NCBI RefSeq assembly: GCF_000021325.1
Contig: NC_011365.1
Location: 930,001 to 994,000 of the forward strand
Length of the DNA: 64,000 bases
Direction: 5' to 3'
DNA from: Gluconacetobacter diazotrophicus PA1 5
GTDB taxonomy: Bacteria > Pseudomonadota > Alphaproteobacteria > Acetobacterales > Acetobacteraceae
Shown: positions 29,782 to 39,611 of the stretch, one piece after another
How positions within the stretch are numbered: position 1 is the stretch's first letter
How the letters are laid out: each line of letters starts with the position of its first letter
The notes under the pieces: model-generated
Seen by the model: only the letters and a program-made list of their open reading frames with translations
Told to the model about the DNA's origin: nothing
The model's database searches: none
Translations under genes and position numbers: made by a program

Positions 29782-30846
29782 ATGTGGAACAGGCCTTTCA
29801 CGGCGGCGTAATCCGGCGTCGGCCGGCGCGGAATCATGCAGACCGCCGCCCTTGGCGCCTCGATGGCGGCGCTGGGCGGCATCCGGCGCGCCGCCGCTAA
29901 AACCGTCAGCCATCCCCGATTCCGTCTGGTTTTCGTCAACCATGTCACGACCAATCCGTTTTTCACGGCGACACAGTATGGACTGCGCGACGCGGCGGCC
30001 CTGGTCGGGGCGGATACCCAGTGGACGGGGTCGGAAAACAGCATCGCGGCCGAGATGATCACCGCGATCAATGCCGCCATCGCCGCCAAGGCCAGCGCGA
30101 TCGCCGTCTGCCTGGTCGATCCGCATGCCTTCAACGATCCGGTCGAACGCGCGCTGGCCGCCGGAATCCCGGTCTTCGCCTATAACGCGGACGCGCCGGC
30201 GGGGTCGGGCAACAAGCGCCTGGCCTATATCGGGCAGGATCTGTTCAAGGCCGGGCAAATGATGGGCCAGCGGATTCTCGACCTGGTGCCCGGCGGGCGC
30301 GTGGCGCTGATGATCGCGACACCCGGGCAGTTGAACATCCAGCCGCGTATCGACGGCGCGCAGGACATGCTGCGCAAGAGCGGCCGGTCGTACCAGATCG
30401 ACATCGTCGCGACGGGCGCCACGGTGAACGAGGAACTGTCCAAGGTGAAGGCCTATTACCTGGGCCATTCGGACGTGAAGGGAATGTTCGCCGTCGATGG
30501 CGGCACCACGCAGTCCGTCGCCGACACGATGGCGCAGTACGGCCTGGCCGCCAAGGGCGTGCGGGGCGGCGGCTTCGACCTGCTGCCGCGCACGCTGCGC
30601 CTGATCAATGACGGGCACCTGGATTTCACCATCGACCAGCAACCCTATCTGCAGGGCTACTACACGGTCATGGAAATGTACACCTACCTGATGTCCGGGG
30701 GCCTGGTGGGACCGGCGGAAATCAATACCGGCCTGAAATTCGTGACCAAAGGGGATGTGGCGCCATACCTGGCGACCAAGAGCCGCTACGAGGGCAGTTC
30801 GAGCGAGGCGCAGTTCATCCCGCGCTCCGGCCCGATCCAGTCCTAG
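29782..30846 (+). CDS. Sugar ABC transporter binding protein (Frc/RbsB-like) with stop codon in its leader
   Basis: The mature protein is a type-1 periplasmic sugar-binding domain (FVNHVTTNPFFTATQYG, GIPVFAYNADAP, AVDGGTTQSV, IDQQPYLQGYYTV) of the FrcB class, about 336 residues from ATG 29836 to 30846. The best start, however, is ATG 29782, with GGAGG seven bases before it. It opens MWNRPFTAA and is then cut by an in-frame TAA at 29809-29811. The codons after the stop read SGVGRRGIMQTAALGASMAA, a good twin-arginine leader. Translation from 29836 would lose the two arginines and has no good ribosome site. The gene is therefore either newly inactivated, poorly expressed, or affected by a sequencing error. 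Downstream permease and ATPase genes are intact. Confidence 0.8.
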
Positions 30847-30873
30847 GATAGAATACAGCAAGGATGCGGTCTC

Positions 30874-31836
30874 ATGACGAGAACCATCACCGGCATGCTG
30901 AGATGGCGTGAACTGAGCGTCATTGTCGTGGCTGTCGTCCTGGCGGTCTATTTCCAGATCGCCAACGCCAACTTCCTGTTTTCCAACGCCAGCCTGCAGA
31001 ACCTGTCGCAGTTCATCGCCCCGGTCGCCATCATTGCCTGCGGCGAGGTGATGCTGATGATCGGGGGCGAGATCGATCTTTCGGCCGGCATGGTCTACGC
31101 CCTGGCCCCCTTCGTGATGTATTTCCTGGCCCGGGCCGGCCTGCCCTATCCGCTGGCCATCGGGGGCGCGCTGCTGGGCGCGGCCACGATCGGCGCGGTC
31201 AACGGCTTCGTGACCGTGATGCTGGGCGTGCCCTCCTTCGTCACCACGCTGGGCACGCTGTTCCTGCTGAACGGGCTGACGCTGACGATTTCCAACGGCA
31301 CGCCGGTCGATAACGAGGCCAGCCGCACGCTCTCCTTCCTGATGGGACGGGGTGGCTATGCGGAATTCCTCTGGGCGGTGCTGGTCGTGCTGGTCATGCA
31401 TTTCATGCTGCGCAACACGCGCTGGGGGCTGCATACGGTGGCGGCCGGGGCGAACCCCATCGGGGCCAGCGAGGCCGGCATTCGCATCCGGTCGCTGAAG
31501 ATCGTCAACTTCGTCCTGTGCGGCGCGCTGGCCGGCCTGACCGGGATTCTGGAAGCCTTCCGGATTTCGTCGATCGATCCCACGGCCGGGGGCACGCATA
31601 TCATGTTCCTGGCCGTGGCGGCGGCGGTCATCGGGGGCACGCCGCTGGCCGGCGGGTCGGGCACCATCGCGGGGGCGATGATCGGGGCCATGGTGCTGGG
31701 CATCCTCAATGACGGGTTCACCCTGATCGGGATCAACGCCTTTACCTTCGACCTGATCCTGGGCGGGGCCATCCTGGTGGCCATGCTCTGCAATATCCTC
31801 ATAGGCCGGTATCGGCGCGGGATCGCGGTATCATGA
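30874..31836 (+). CDS. Sugar ABC transporter permease (FrcC/RbsC-like)
   Basis: This 320-residue permease of the branched RbsC family has about nine helices. Motifs include MLMIGGEIDLSAGMVYAL near residue 65, SFVTTLGTLFLLNGL, HTVAAGANPIGASEAGI and AAVIGGTPLAGGSGT. It lies 27 bases after the binding-protein gene, and its last four bases overlap the ATPase start. Confidence 0.93.
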   Translation: MTRTITGMLRWRELSVIVVAVVLAVYFQIANANFLFSNASLQNLSQFIAPVAIIACGEVMLMIGGEIDLSAGMVYALAPFVMYFLARAGLPYPLAIGGALLGAATIGAVNGFVTVMLGVPSFVTTLGTLFLLNGLTLTISNGTPVDNEASRTLSFLMGRGGYAEFLWAVLVVLVMHFMLRNTRWGLHTVAAGANPIGASEAGIRIRSLKIVNFVLCGALAGLTGILEAFRISSIDPTAGGTHIMFLAVAAAVIGGTPLAGGSGTIAGAMIGAMVLGILNDGFTLIGINAFTFDLILGGAILVAMLCNILIGRYRRGIAVS

Positions 31837-32618
31837 CCGACACACCGACCGCCGGCGCCGAGATGCTGCGCGCCGAAAACATCGTCAAGAGGTTCGGCCC
31901 CGTCACGGCGCTGAACGGGGTGTCGCTGCGCCTGCGATGCGGCGAGATCCTGGGCATCCTGGGCGACAACGGCGCCGGCAAATCGACGCTGATGAAGATC
32001 CTGACCGGCTACCAGCCCCAGACATCGGGCAAACTGTTCGTCGACGGGGTCGAGACCACGCTGCGTTCGGTCGATCATGCGCGCGCGCTGGGTATCGAAT
32101 GCGTCTATCAGGACCTGGCGCTGGCGAATTCGCTGTCGATCTACCACAACATCTTCCTGAATCGCGAAATACTCTATCCCGGACTGCATATTCTCAATAA
32201 TCGCGCCATGCGGCGCGAGGCCGTCCGGTGCCTGGAGGAAATCGGCGTCTCCGTTCCCTCGGTCGAGGCCGAGGTCGGCTCGCTGTCCGGCGGGCAGCGC
32301 CAGGCGATCGCGATCGCCCGCGCGGTGCAGGGCAAGGCGCGCATCCTGCTGCTGGACGAACCCCTGGCGGCGATGGGCGCGCGCGAGGCGGCCCTGATCA
32401 TCGACCTGATCCTGCGGCTGAAGGCGGAAGGCGACATGTCGATCATCATGATCATGCATAATTACGCCCAGACGCTGGATATCGCGGACCGCATCATGCT
32501 GATGCAGCACGGCCAGGTGACGTATGAAAACGACGCACGCGCGACCTCGGTGCCGGAACTGATGACGATCGTGCGGCGGGAATACCAGAATTTCCAGGTC
32601 CATAGGCAAAGCGCATGA
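31833..32618 (+). CDS. Sugar ABC transporter ATPase, single domain (FrcA-like)
   Basis: This is a 261-residue single-domain ATPase. Walker A is GDNGAGKST near residue 45, signature LSGGQRQAIAIARAV, Walker B ILLLDEPLAAMG and the switch histidine is in IMIMHNY. A single-domain ATPase with an RbsC-type permease matches the FrcBCA fructose system of rhizobia rather than RbsABC. ATG 31833 overlaps the permease stop (ATGA). Confidence 0.92.
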   Translation: MTDTPTAGAEMLRAENIVKRFGPVTALNGVSLRLRCGEILGILGDNGAGKSTLMKILTGYQPQTSGKLFVDGVETTLRSVDHARALGIECVYQDLALANSLSIYHNIFLNREILYPGLHILNNRAMRREAVRCLEEIGVSVPSVEAEVGSLSGGQRQAIAIARAVQGKARILLLDEPLAAMGAREAALIIDLILRLKAEGDMSIIMIMHNYAQTLDIADRIMLMQHGQVTYENDARATSVPELMTIVRREYQNFQVHRQSA

Positions 32619-32724
32619 TCCGAAGCGACGCCCCCGAAAATCACTCTACCGTGACGGCCGGCCCCGTTGCGAGCGGCCCTGACTACGGATAGGCTTGGCC
32701 GAAATAACAAGAAGCGCTCCGACA

Positions 32725-34356
32725 ATGGACGTCGTTTTAGGAATTGATGTGGGAACGGGCAGCGCCCGGGCGGGGGTGTTCACCACCGACGGCCGCAAGC
32801 TTGGCGCGGCCAGCCGGGCGACCCGCACGTGGCACCCGCGCCCGCATGTCGCCCAGCAATCCTCCACCGATATCTGGCATGCCGTCTGCGCCAGCGTGTC
32901 CGATGCGATGGCGCTCGCGACGGAGCGGGCCGGCGGCCTGCTGGATGTTCGCGGGGTGGGGTTCGATGCCACCTGTTCGCTGGTGGTGCTGGACAGGAAC
33001 GGCGCGCCGCTTTCGGTCGATCGCGACGGCGCGCCCGGGCAGGACGTGATCCTGTGGATGGATCATCGTGCCGTGGATCAGGCCGCCCGGATCAATGACG
33101 GGGCCTATGACGTCCTGCGCTATGTCGGCGGGACGATCTCGCCCGAAATGGAAACGCCGAAGCTGCTGTGGCTGAAGGAACGGCTGCCGGACGTCTTCGA
33201 CCAGGCCGGCCTTTTCTTCGACCTGCCGGATTTCCTGACCTGGCGGGCCACGGGCGCAGAATCCCGGTCGCGCTGTTCGACGGTGTGCAAATGGACCTAC
33301 CTGGCGCATGAGGACCGGTGGGACGACAGTTACTTCCGCGCCATCGGCCTGGGCCGGCTGGTCGATGAGGGCTATCGCCGGATCGGCACCGATATCCGCC
33401 CGCTGGGCGGCCGCGTCGGCGCGGGACTGGACGCGCGGGCGGCGGAGGAGCTGGGCCTGCCCGTCGGCACACCCGTCGCGGTGTCGGCCATCGATGCCCA
33501 TGCCGGCGGCATCGGGGTGATCGGCGCGGCCGGGGGCGGCGATCCGTCGTTCGACCGGCGCGTGGCGCTGATCGGCGGCACGTCGAGCTGCCACATGGTC
33601 GTCTCGCCCACGCCGCGCTTCGTGCCGGGCATCTGGGGACCGTATTTCGACGCGATGCTGCCGGGCATGTGGCTGAACGAGGCCGGGCAATCCGCCACCG
33701 GCAGCCTGATCGACTTCATCATCGCCAGTCATCCGGCCACCCCCGCGCTGCGCCGGCAGGCGCAGCAGGAGGAGCGGACGATCTACCAGGTGCTGAACGA
33801 CATCCTGGCCGGGCTGGAATCCGGGATGCCCGCCGGCAGCATCACGCGCGACCTGCATGTCATGCCCGACTTCAACGGCAACCGCTCGCCGCACGCGGAC
33901 CCGGCATCGCACGGCATGATCGGCGGGCTGGGCCTGTCGGCAACCGACGACGACCTGGCGTGTTTGTATCTGGCGACGATCCAGGGCCTGGCCTATGGGA
34001 CCCGCGACATCATAGACACGTTGAACCGGCAGGGCTATGCCATCGACACGATCCTGGCGACCGGCGGCGGGACGAAGAACCCGGTTTTCGTCCGCGAACA
34101 TGCCAATGCGACCGGCTGCCGCATCCTGCTGCCGGAGGAACCGGACGCCGTCCTGCTGGGCAGCGCCATCCTGGGCGCCGTGGCGGGCGGCGTGCATGCG
34201 TCGATCCATGACGGAATGGCGGCCATGAGCCGCACCGGCGCCGAAATCCGGCCCGATCCGGAAACGCGCGGGTTCCATGACGCCAAGCTGCAGGTCTGCC
34301 GTGCGATGTATGACGACCAGAAGCGGTACCGGGGGATCATGACACGCGGGGCCTGA
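32725..34356 (+). CDS. FGGY-family pentulose kinase, D-ribulokinase-like
   Basis: This 543-residue FGGY carbohydrate kinase transfers phosphate from ATP to a ketopentose. It opens with the phosphate-binding loop GIDVGTGSARAGVF and continues with GVGFDATCSLVVLD, LWMDHRA, STVCKWTYL, SAIDAHAGG and GGTSSCHM, ending with ATP-site ILATGGGTKNPVF. The CSTVCKW and GGTSSCHM features fit the D-ribulokinase / YpCarbK-like subgroup rather than L-ribulokinase AraB. Ribitol dehydrogenase at 43.6 kb would supply D-ribulose. ATG 32725 matches the domain start; an upstream in-frame TTG at 32695 is less likely. Confidence 0.87.
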   Translation: MDVVLGIDVGTGSARAGVFTTDGRKLGAASRATRTWHPRPHVAQQSSTDIWHAVCASVSDAMALATERAGGLLDVRGVGFDATCSLVVLDRNGAPLSVDRDGAPGQDVILWMDHRAVDQAARINDGAYDVLRYVGGTISPEMETPKLLWLKERLPDVFDQAGLFFDLPDFLTWRATGAESRSRCSTVCKWTYLAHEDRWDDSYFRAIGLGRLVDEGYRRIGTDIRPLGGRVGAGLDARAAEELGLPVGTPVAVSAIDAHAGGIGVIGAAGGGDPSFDRRVALIGGTSSCHMVVSPTPRFVPGIWGPYFDAMLPGMWLNEAGQSATGSLIDFIIASHPATPALRRQAQQEERTIYQVLNDILAGLESGMPAGSITRDLHVMPDFNGNRSPHADPASHGMIGGLGLSATDDDLACLYLATIQGLAYGTRDIIDTLNRQGYAIDTILATGGGTKNPVFVREHANATGCRILLPEEPDAVLLGSAILGAVAGGVHASIHDGMAAMSRTGAEIRPDPETRGFHDAKLQVCRAMYDDQKRYRGIMTRGA

Positions 34357-34465
34357 TCGACCCCTTCCCTGTCCGAAAGTCACTTGAATTCAAACCGCCT
34401 GCCTGAACGCCGCGACATAAGCGGCATCCCGAAACAAGGGCGGAATAAGAACAAAGGGTTGCAAT

Positions 34466-35827
34466 ATGGCGCATTCCACGACTTCGCGGCGCTGGTCCGG
34501 TGCCTCGATGCAGATTCTCGGCATGCTGGTCCTGGGCACCGCATCCTGCCTCGGCATGGGCGCGGCGTCGCCGGCCCATGCGGCCGGCACGCTGACGATC
34601 GCCACGGTCAACAATGCCGACATGGTCGTCATGAAACAGTTATCGGGCGAATTCGAGACGGCGCATCCCGACATCCACCTGAACTGGGTGACGCTGGAGG
34701 AAAACGTCCTGCGCCAGCGGGCGACGACCGACATCGCGACCCATTCCGGCCAGTTCGACATCCTGACGATCGGCAATTACGAGGTGCCGATCTGGGCCAA
34801 GCAGGGATGGCTGGCAGAACTGCACCCCGATGCCGCCTATGATGCGGACGACATCCTGCCGGCGGTACGTGCCGGCCTGACGGTGAACGACAAGCTGTAT
34901 GCCCTGCCGTTCTATGCCGAAAGCGTCATGACCTATTACCGCAAGGACCTGTTCGCCAAGGCCGGGCTGACGATGCCCGACGCCCCGACCTATGACCAGA
35001 TCCGCACCTTCGCCGACAAGATCACGGACAAGGACAGCCAGACCTATGGCCTGTGCCTGCGCGGCAAGCCGGGCTGGGGCGAGAACATGGCCTATGTCAC
35101 GTCGCTGGTGAACACGTTCGGCGGCCAGTGGTTCGACATGACCTGGCACCCCATGCTGAACAGTCCGGAATGGAAGGCGGCGCTGACCTGGTACGTGTCG
35201 GCCCTGAAGGCCGATGGCCCGCCCGGGGCGACATCGAACGGATTCAATGAAAACCTGGCGCTGTTCGCCAGCGGCCATTGCGGCATCTGGATCGATTCCA
35301 CGGTGGCCGGCGGCCTGCTGTTCGATCCGGCGCAATCACACGTGGCCAATACGGTAGGCTTCGCTTCCGTGCCGCTGGGGCCATACGGCAAGGGACCGAC
35401 CTGGCTGTGGAGCTGGAACCTGGCCATTCCCGCATCGTCCACCCATGTGGCCGACGCCCAGACCTTCATCACCTGGGCGACGTCGAAGGCCTATGTGCAA
35501 CTGGTGGCGAAGAACCGCGGTTGGGTCGCAGTGCCCGCCGGCACGCGCCTGTCGACCTACAACACCCCGGAATACCAGAAGGCAGCGCCGTTCGCGGCGT
35601 TCGTCCATAACGCCATCGACCATGCCGATCCGAACGGGCCGACGAAGCAGCCGCGCCCCTATGGCGGCGCGCAGTTCGTCGCCATCCCGCAGTTCCAGGC
35701 CATCGGCACCCAGGTCGGCCAGAGCGTCGCCGCCGCCCTGTCGGGCCAGACGACGGTCGAGCAAACCCAGGCCTCGGCCCAGGCGTTGGTGACACGCACC
35801 ATGCGGCAGGCAGGCCTGCTGCATTAG
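34466..35827 (+). CDS. smoE: Polyol ABC transporter binding protein (SmoE/MtlE-like)
   Basis: This 453-residue type-2 extracellular solute-binding protein has a long Sec-type leader ending near PAHAAGTLTIATVNN. Family-typical segments are LNWVTLEENVLRQRATTDIAT, DILTIGNYEVPIWAKQGWL, LPFYAESVMTYYRKDLF and TWLWSWNLAIPASS, seen in sorbitol/mannitol-binding proteins. It starts a seven-gene run (binding protein, two permeases, ATPase, dehydrogenase, kinase). AAAGGG precedes ATG 34466. The symbol is by family; the actual substrate could be arabitol, sorbitol or mannitol. Confidence 0.88.
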   Translation: MAHSTTSRRWSGASMQILGMLVLGTASCLGMGAASPAHAAGTLTIATVNNADMVVMKQLSGEFETAHPDIHLNWVTLEENVLRQRATTDIATHSGQFDILTIGNYEVPIWAKQGWLAELHPDAAYDADDILPAVRAGLTVNDKLYALPFYAESVMTYYRKDLFAKAGLTMPDAPTYDQIRTFADKITDKDSQTYGLCLRGKPGWGENMAYVTSLVNTFGGQWFDMTWHPMLNSPEWKAALTWYVSALKADGPPGATSNGFNENLALFASGHCGIWIDSTVAGGLLFDPAQSHVANTVGFASVPLGPYGKGPTWLWSWNLAIPASSTHVADAQTFITWATSKAYVQLVAKNRGWVAVPAGTRLSTYNTPEYQKAAPFAAFVHNAIDHADPNGPTKQPRPYGGAQFVAIPQFQAIGTQVGQSVAAALSGQTTVEQTQASAQALVTRTMRQAGLLH

Positions 35828-35851
35828 ATCCCGACGCGCAAGGAGCGGATC

Positions 35852-36796
35852 ATGGGTGGCATGACCGGAACGATCGACCTGACTCCCCCCGTGGTCCCCC
35901 CTGGCGGCGTGGTCCCGCCCGGGGGCGCGGCCCGCGCCCGGCGGCATGAAGGAATGCTGCTGCAATCCCCGGCGGTGATCCTGCTGCTGGTGTGGTCGCT
36001 GGTCCCGCTGGCGATGACGCTGTGGTACTCGCTGCGCAACTACAACCTGGTCGATCCGACGTTGCAGGGATTCGCCGGCATCAGCAATTACCGCTACCTG
36101 CTGACCGACCCCGACTTCCTGACCGCGCTGCTCAATACCGGCCTGCTGGTCGGCGGCGTGCTGGTCATCACCGTCGGACTGGGCACGCTGCTGGCCGTCC
36201 TGTACGACCAGCCGTTCCTGGGACAGGGCGTTGCCCGCGTCCTGGTCATTTCGCCGTTCTTCATCATGCCCACCGTGTCCGCCCTGTTGTGGAAGAACCT
36301 GATGCTGCACCCGATCTATGGCGTGTATTCCGCCATGATGCGGGCGGTCGGGCTGACGCCGGTGGACTGGCTGTCGCGCTATCCGCTCGCGACGCTGATC
36401 ATGATCGTGTCGTGGGAATGGCTGCCGTTCGCGATCCTGATCCTGCTGACGGCGATCCAGTCGCTGGATTCCGAGCAGAAGGAAGCCGCGCGCATGGACG
36501 GCGCCGGGCCCGTCGCCCAGTTCCGCTACATCATCCTGCCGCACCTGTCGCGCGCGATCACGGTCGTCATCATGATCGAGACGATCTTCCTGCTGGCGAT
36601 CTTCGCCGAAATCTCGGTCACCACGGCGGGCGGTCCCGGGGTCGCGTCCACCAACCTGGCCTTCCTGATCTATGCCCGCGCGCTGCTGCAGTTCGATGTC
36701 GGCGGCGCGTCGGCGGGCGGCATGGTCGCCATCGTCATCGCCAACATCGTGGCGGCGTTCCTGCTGCGCGCCGTCGCCCGCAACCTGGAGGCCTGA
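35852..36796 (+). CDS. smoF: Polyol ABC transporter permease (SmoF/MtlF-like)
   Basis: This is a 314-residue MalF-type permease with six helices and the ABC-docking EAA loop EAARMDGAGPVAQFRYIILP. A proline- and glycine-rich N-terminal stretch (VVPPGGVVPPGGAAR) precedes the first helix and is probably a cytoplasmic extension. It lies 24 bases after the binding-protein gene, with AAGGAG before its ATG. Confidence 0.92.
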   Translation: MGGMTGTIDLTPPVVPPGGVVPPGGAARARRHEGMLLQSPAVILLLVWSLVPLAMTLWYSLRNYNLVDPTLQGFAGISNYRYLLTDPDFLTALLNTGLLVGGVLVITVGLGTLLAVLYDQPFLGQGVARVLVISPFFIMPTVSALLWKNLMLHPIYGVYSAMMRAVGLTPVDWLSRYPLATLIMIVSWEWLPFAILILLTAIQSLDSEQKEAARMDGAGPVAQFRYIILPHLSRAITVVIMIETIFLLAIFAEISVTTAGGPGVASTNLAFLIYARALLQFDVGGASAGGMVAIVIANIVAAFLLRAVARNLEA

Positions 36797-36800
36797 CATC

Positions 36801-37628
36801 ATGACCAGGAACCGCGCGCGCCTGAACCGCATCGGCATCGGCGTCCTGGCCTGGGCCGTCGCGCTGTGGGTGTTCTTCCCCATCCTGTGGATGCTGCTGA
36901 CCGGCTTCAAGACCGAACCCGACGCCATTTCCACGCCGCCGCACCTGTTCTTCCACCCGACGCTGTCCAGCTATCGCGAGGTCTTCGCGCGCGAGAATTA
37001 CTGGCACTTCGCCCTGAACAGCGTCGCGATTTCGCTCTTTTCCAGCATTGTCGCGATCCTGCTGTCGATCCCGGCGGCCTACGCCATGGCCTTCCTGCCC
37101 GGCCGACGCACGCGCGGCACGCTGCTGTGGATGCTGTCCACCCGCATGCTGCCGCCCGTGGGCGTGCTGGTGCCGATCTACCTGCTGGCCCGCAGCAGCG
37201 GCCTGCTGGACACCCGCACCGGGCTGATCGTGATCTATACGCTGACGAACCTGCCGATCATGGTCTGGATGCTGTACACCTTCTTTCGCGAGGTACCGGT
37301 CCCGATCCTGGAGGCGGGGCGCATGGACGGCGCCACGCGCTGGCAGGAAATCACCCAGGTCCTGGCGCCGCTGGCTCTGCCCGGCATCGCCTCGACCGGG
37401 CTGCTGTCGATGATCCTGTGCTGGAACGAGGCGTTCTGGTCCCTGAACCTGACATCGTCCAACGCCGCGCCGCTGCCGACCTTCATCGCTTCCTTCTCAT
37501 CGCCCGAGGGGCTGTTCTTCGCCAAGCTGTCCGCTGCCTCGACGCTGGCGGTCGCCCCCATCCTGGTCTTCGGATGGCTAAGCCAGAAACAGCTTGTCCG
37601 CGGACTGACCTTCGGCGCGGTCAAATAA
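36801..37628 (+). CDS. smoG: Polyol ABC transporter permease (SmoG/MtlG-like)
   Basis: This 275-residue second permease (MalG type) has six helices and the EAA loop LEAGRMDGATRWQEITQVLAP. The conserved start FFPILWMLLTGFKTEPDA is visible. ATG 36801 lies four bases after the smoF stop, and GGAGG in the smoF end serves as its ribosome site. A 13-base palindrome TTCAGGGCCTGAA (37637-37649) stands between its end and the ATPase gene. Confidence 0.92.
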   Translation: MTRNRARLNRIGIGVLAWAVALWVFFPILWMLLTGFKTEPDAISTPPHLFFHPTLSSYREVFARENYWHFALNSVAISLFSSIVAILLSIPAAYAMAFLPGRRTRGTLLWMLSTRMLPPVGVLVPIYLLARSSGLLDTRTGLIVIYTLTNLPIMVWMLYTFFREVPVPILEAGRMDGATRWQEITQVLAPLALPGIASTGLLSMILCWNEAFWSLNLTSSNAAPLPTFIASFSSPEGLFFAKLSAASTLAVAPILVFGWLSQKQLVRGLTFGAVK

Positions 37629-37667
37629 GCGAATCATTCAGGGCCTGAAACGTATCTGGGGGGTGTC

Positions 37668-38774
<1,107 letters not shown>

Positions 38775-38828
38775 GCGGCAGCGCGATCGTCAAACTGCCT
38801 TCATTTTCCCCCGAGGAATTCGAACCCT

Positions 38829-39602
38829 ATGTATACGGAAAAACTTCGCCTGGACGGCCGTACCGCCATCGTGACCGGCGGCGCCCAGAATATCGGCCTG
38901 GCGTGCGCCACGGCGCTGGCGGAATTCGGCGCCCGCGTCATCATCGCCGACCTGGACGGCCCGCTGGCGGAAAGCGCCGCCGCCGAACTGTCGGCCCTGG
39001 GGCTGGACGTGGCGGGCACGACGCTGGACGTCACCAGCACCGCACAGGTCGATGACGTCGCCGCGCGCCTGAAGAAGGAAGAGGCGCATATCGACATCCT
39101 GGTCTGCAATGCGGGCATCTGCATCTCGGAAGTCAAGGCCGAGGAGATGACGGATGCGCAATGGCTGAAGCAGGTCGACATCAACCTGAACGGCGTCTTC
39201 CGCTGCTGCCGTGCATTCGGCCGTATCATGCTGGAACAGGGCGGGGGCGCGATCGTCAATATCGGGTCCATGTCGGGGCTGATCGTCAACAAGCCGCAGG
39301 AACAGGCCGCCTATAACGCCACGAAGGCCGGGGTGCATCAATATACGCGCTCGCTGGCGGCGGAATGGGCCACGCGCGGCATTCGCGTCAACGCGGTGGC
39401 GCCGACCTATATCGAAACGACGCTGACCCGCTTCGGCATGGAACAGCCCCGGCTGTACAATGCCTGGCTGGAAGGCACGCCGATGCATCGCGTCGGCCAG
39501 CCGGACGAAGTGGCGTCGGTCGTCCAGTTCCTGGCGTCCGACGCCGCCAGCCTGATGACCGGGGCGATCATCAATGTCGATGCCGGGTTCACGGTATGGT
39601 AA
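38829..39602 (+). CDS. SDR polyol dehydrogenase (arabitol/galactitol dehydrogenase-like)
   Basis: This is a 257-residue classical SDR. It has TGGAQNIGLACA near residue 17, CNAG near 94, INLNGVFRCCRAFGRIM, GSMSGLIVN with the catalytic serine, YNATKAG and the end AGFTVW. GSMSGxIVN and the terminal Phe/Tyr-Thr-Val-Trp are shared with galactitol and arabitol dehydrogenases that oxidise polyols with NAD. Flanking polyol-importer and xylulokinase genes point to a product such as D-xylulose, hence D-arabitol or xylitol as substrate. That assignment is inferred. Confidence 0.82.
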   Translation: MYTEKLRLDGRTAIVTGGAQNIGLACATALAEFGARVIIADLDGPLAESAAAELSALGLDVAGTTLDVTSTAQVDDVAARLKKEEAHIDILVCNAGICISEVKAEEMTDAQWLKQVDINLNGVFRCCRAFGRIMLEQGGGAIVNIGSMSGLIVNKPQEQAAYNATKAGVHQYTRSLAAEWATRGIRVNAVAPTYIETTLTRFGMEQPRLYNAWLEGTPMHRVGQPDEVASVVQFLASDAASLMTGAIINVDAGFTVW

Positions 39603-39611
39603 TGCGGTCCC

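Noticed and set aside
32695..32724. TTG start extending the FGGY kinase by ten residues
   Set aside because: The extra residues precede the normal family N-terminus and no ribosome site supports them.
37637..37649. TTCAGGGCCTGAA palindrome between smoG and smoK as an operator
   Set aside because: It lies inside an operon between two genes of one transporter and is short; it may be an RNA hairpin, but evidence is too thin for a claim.
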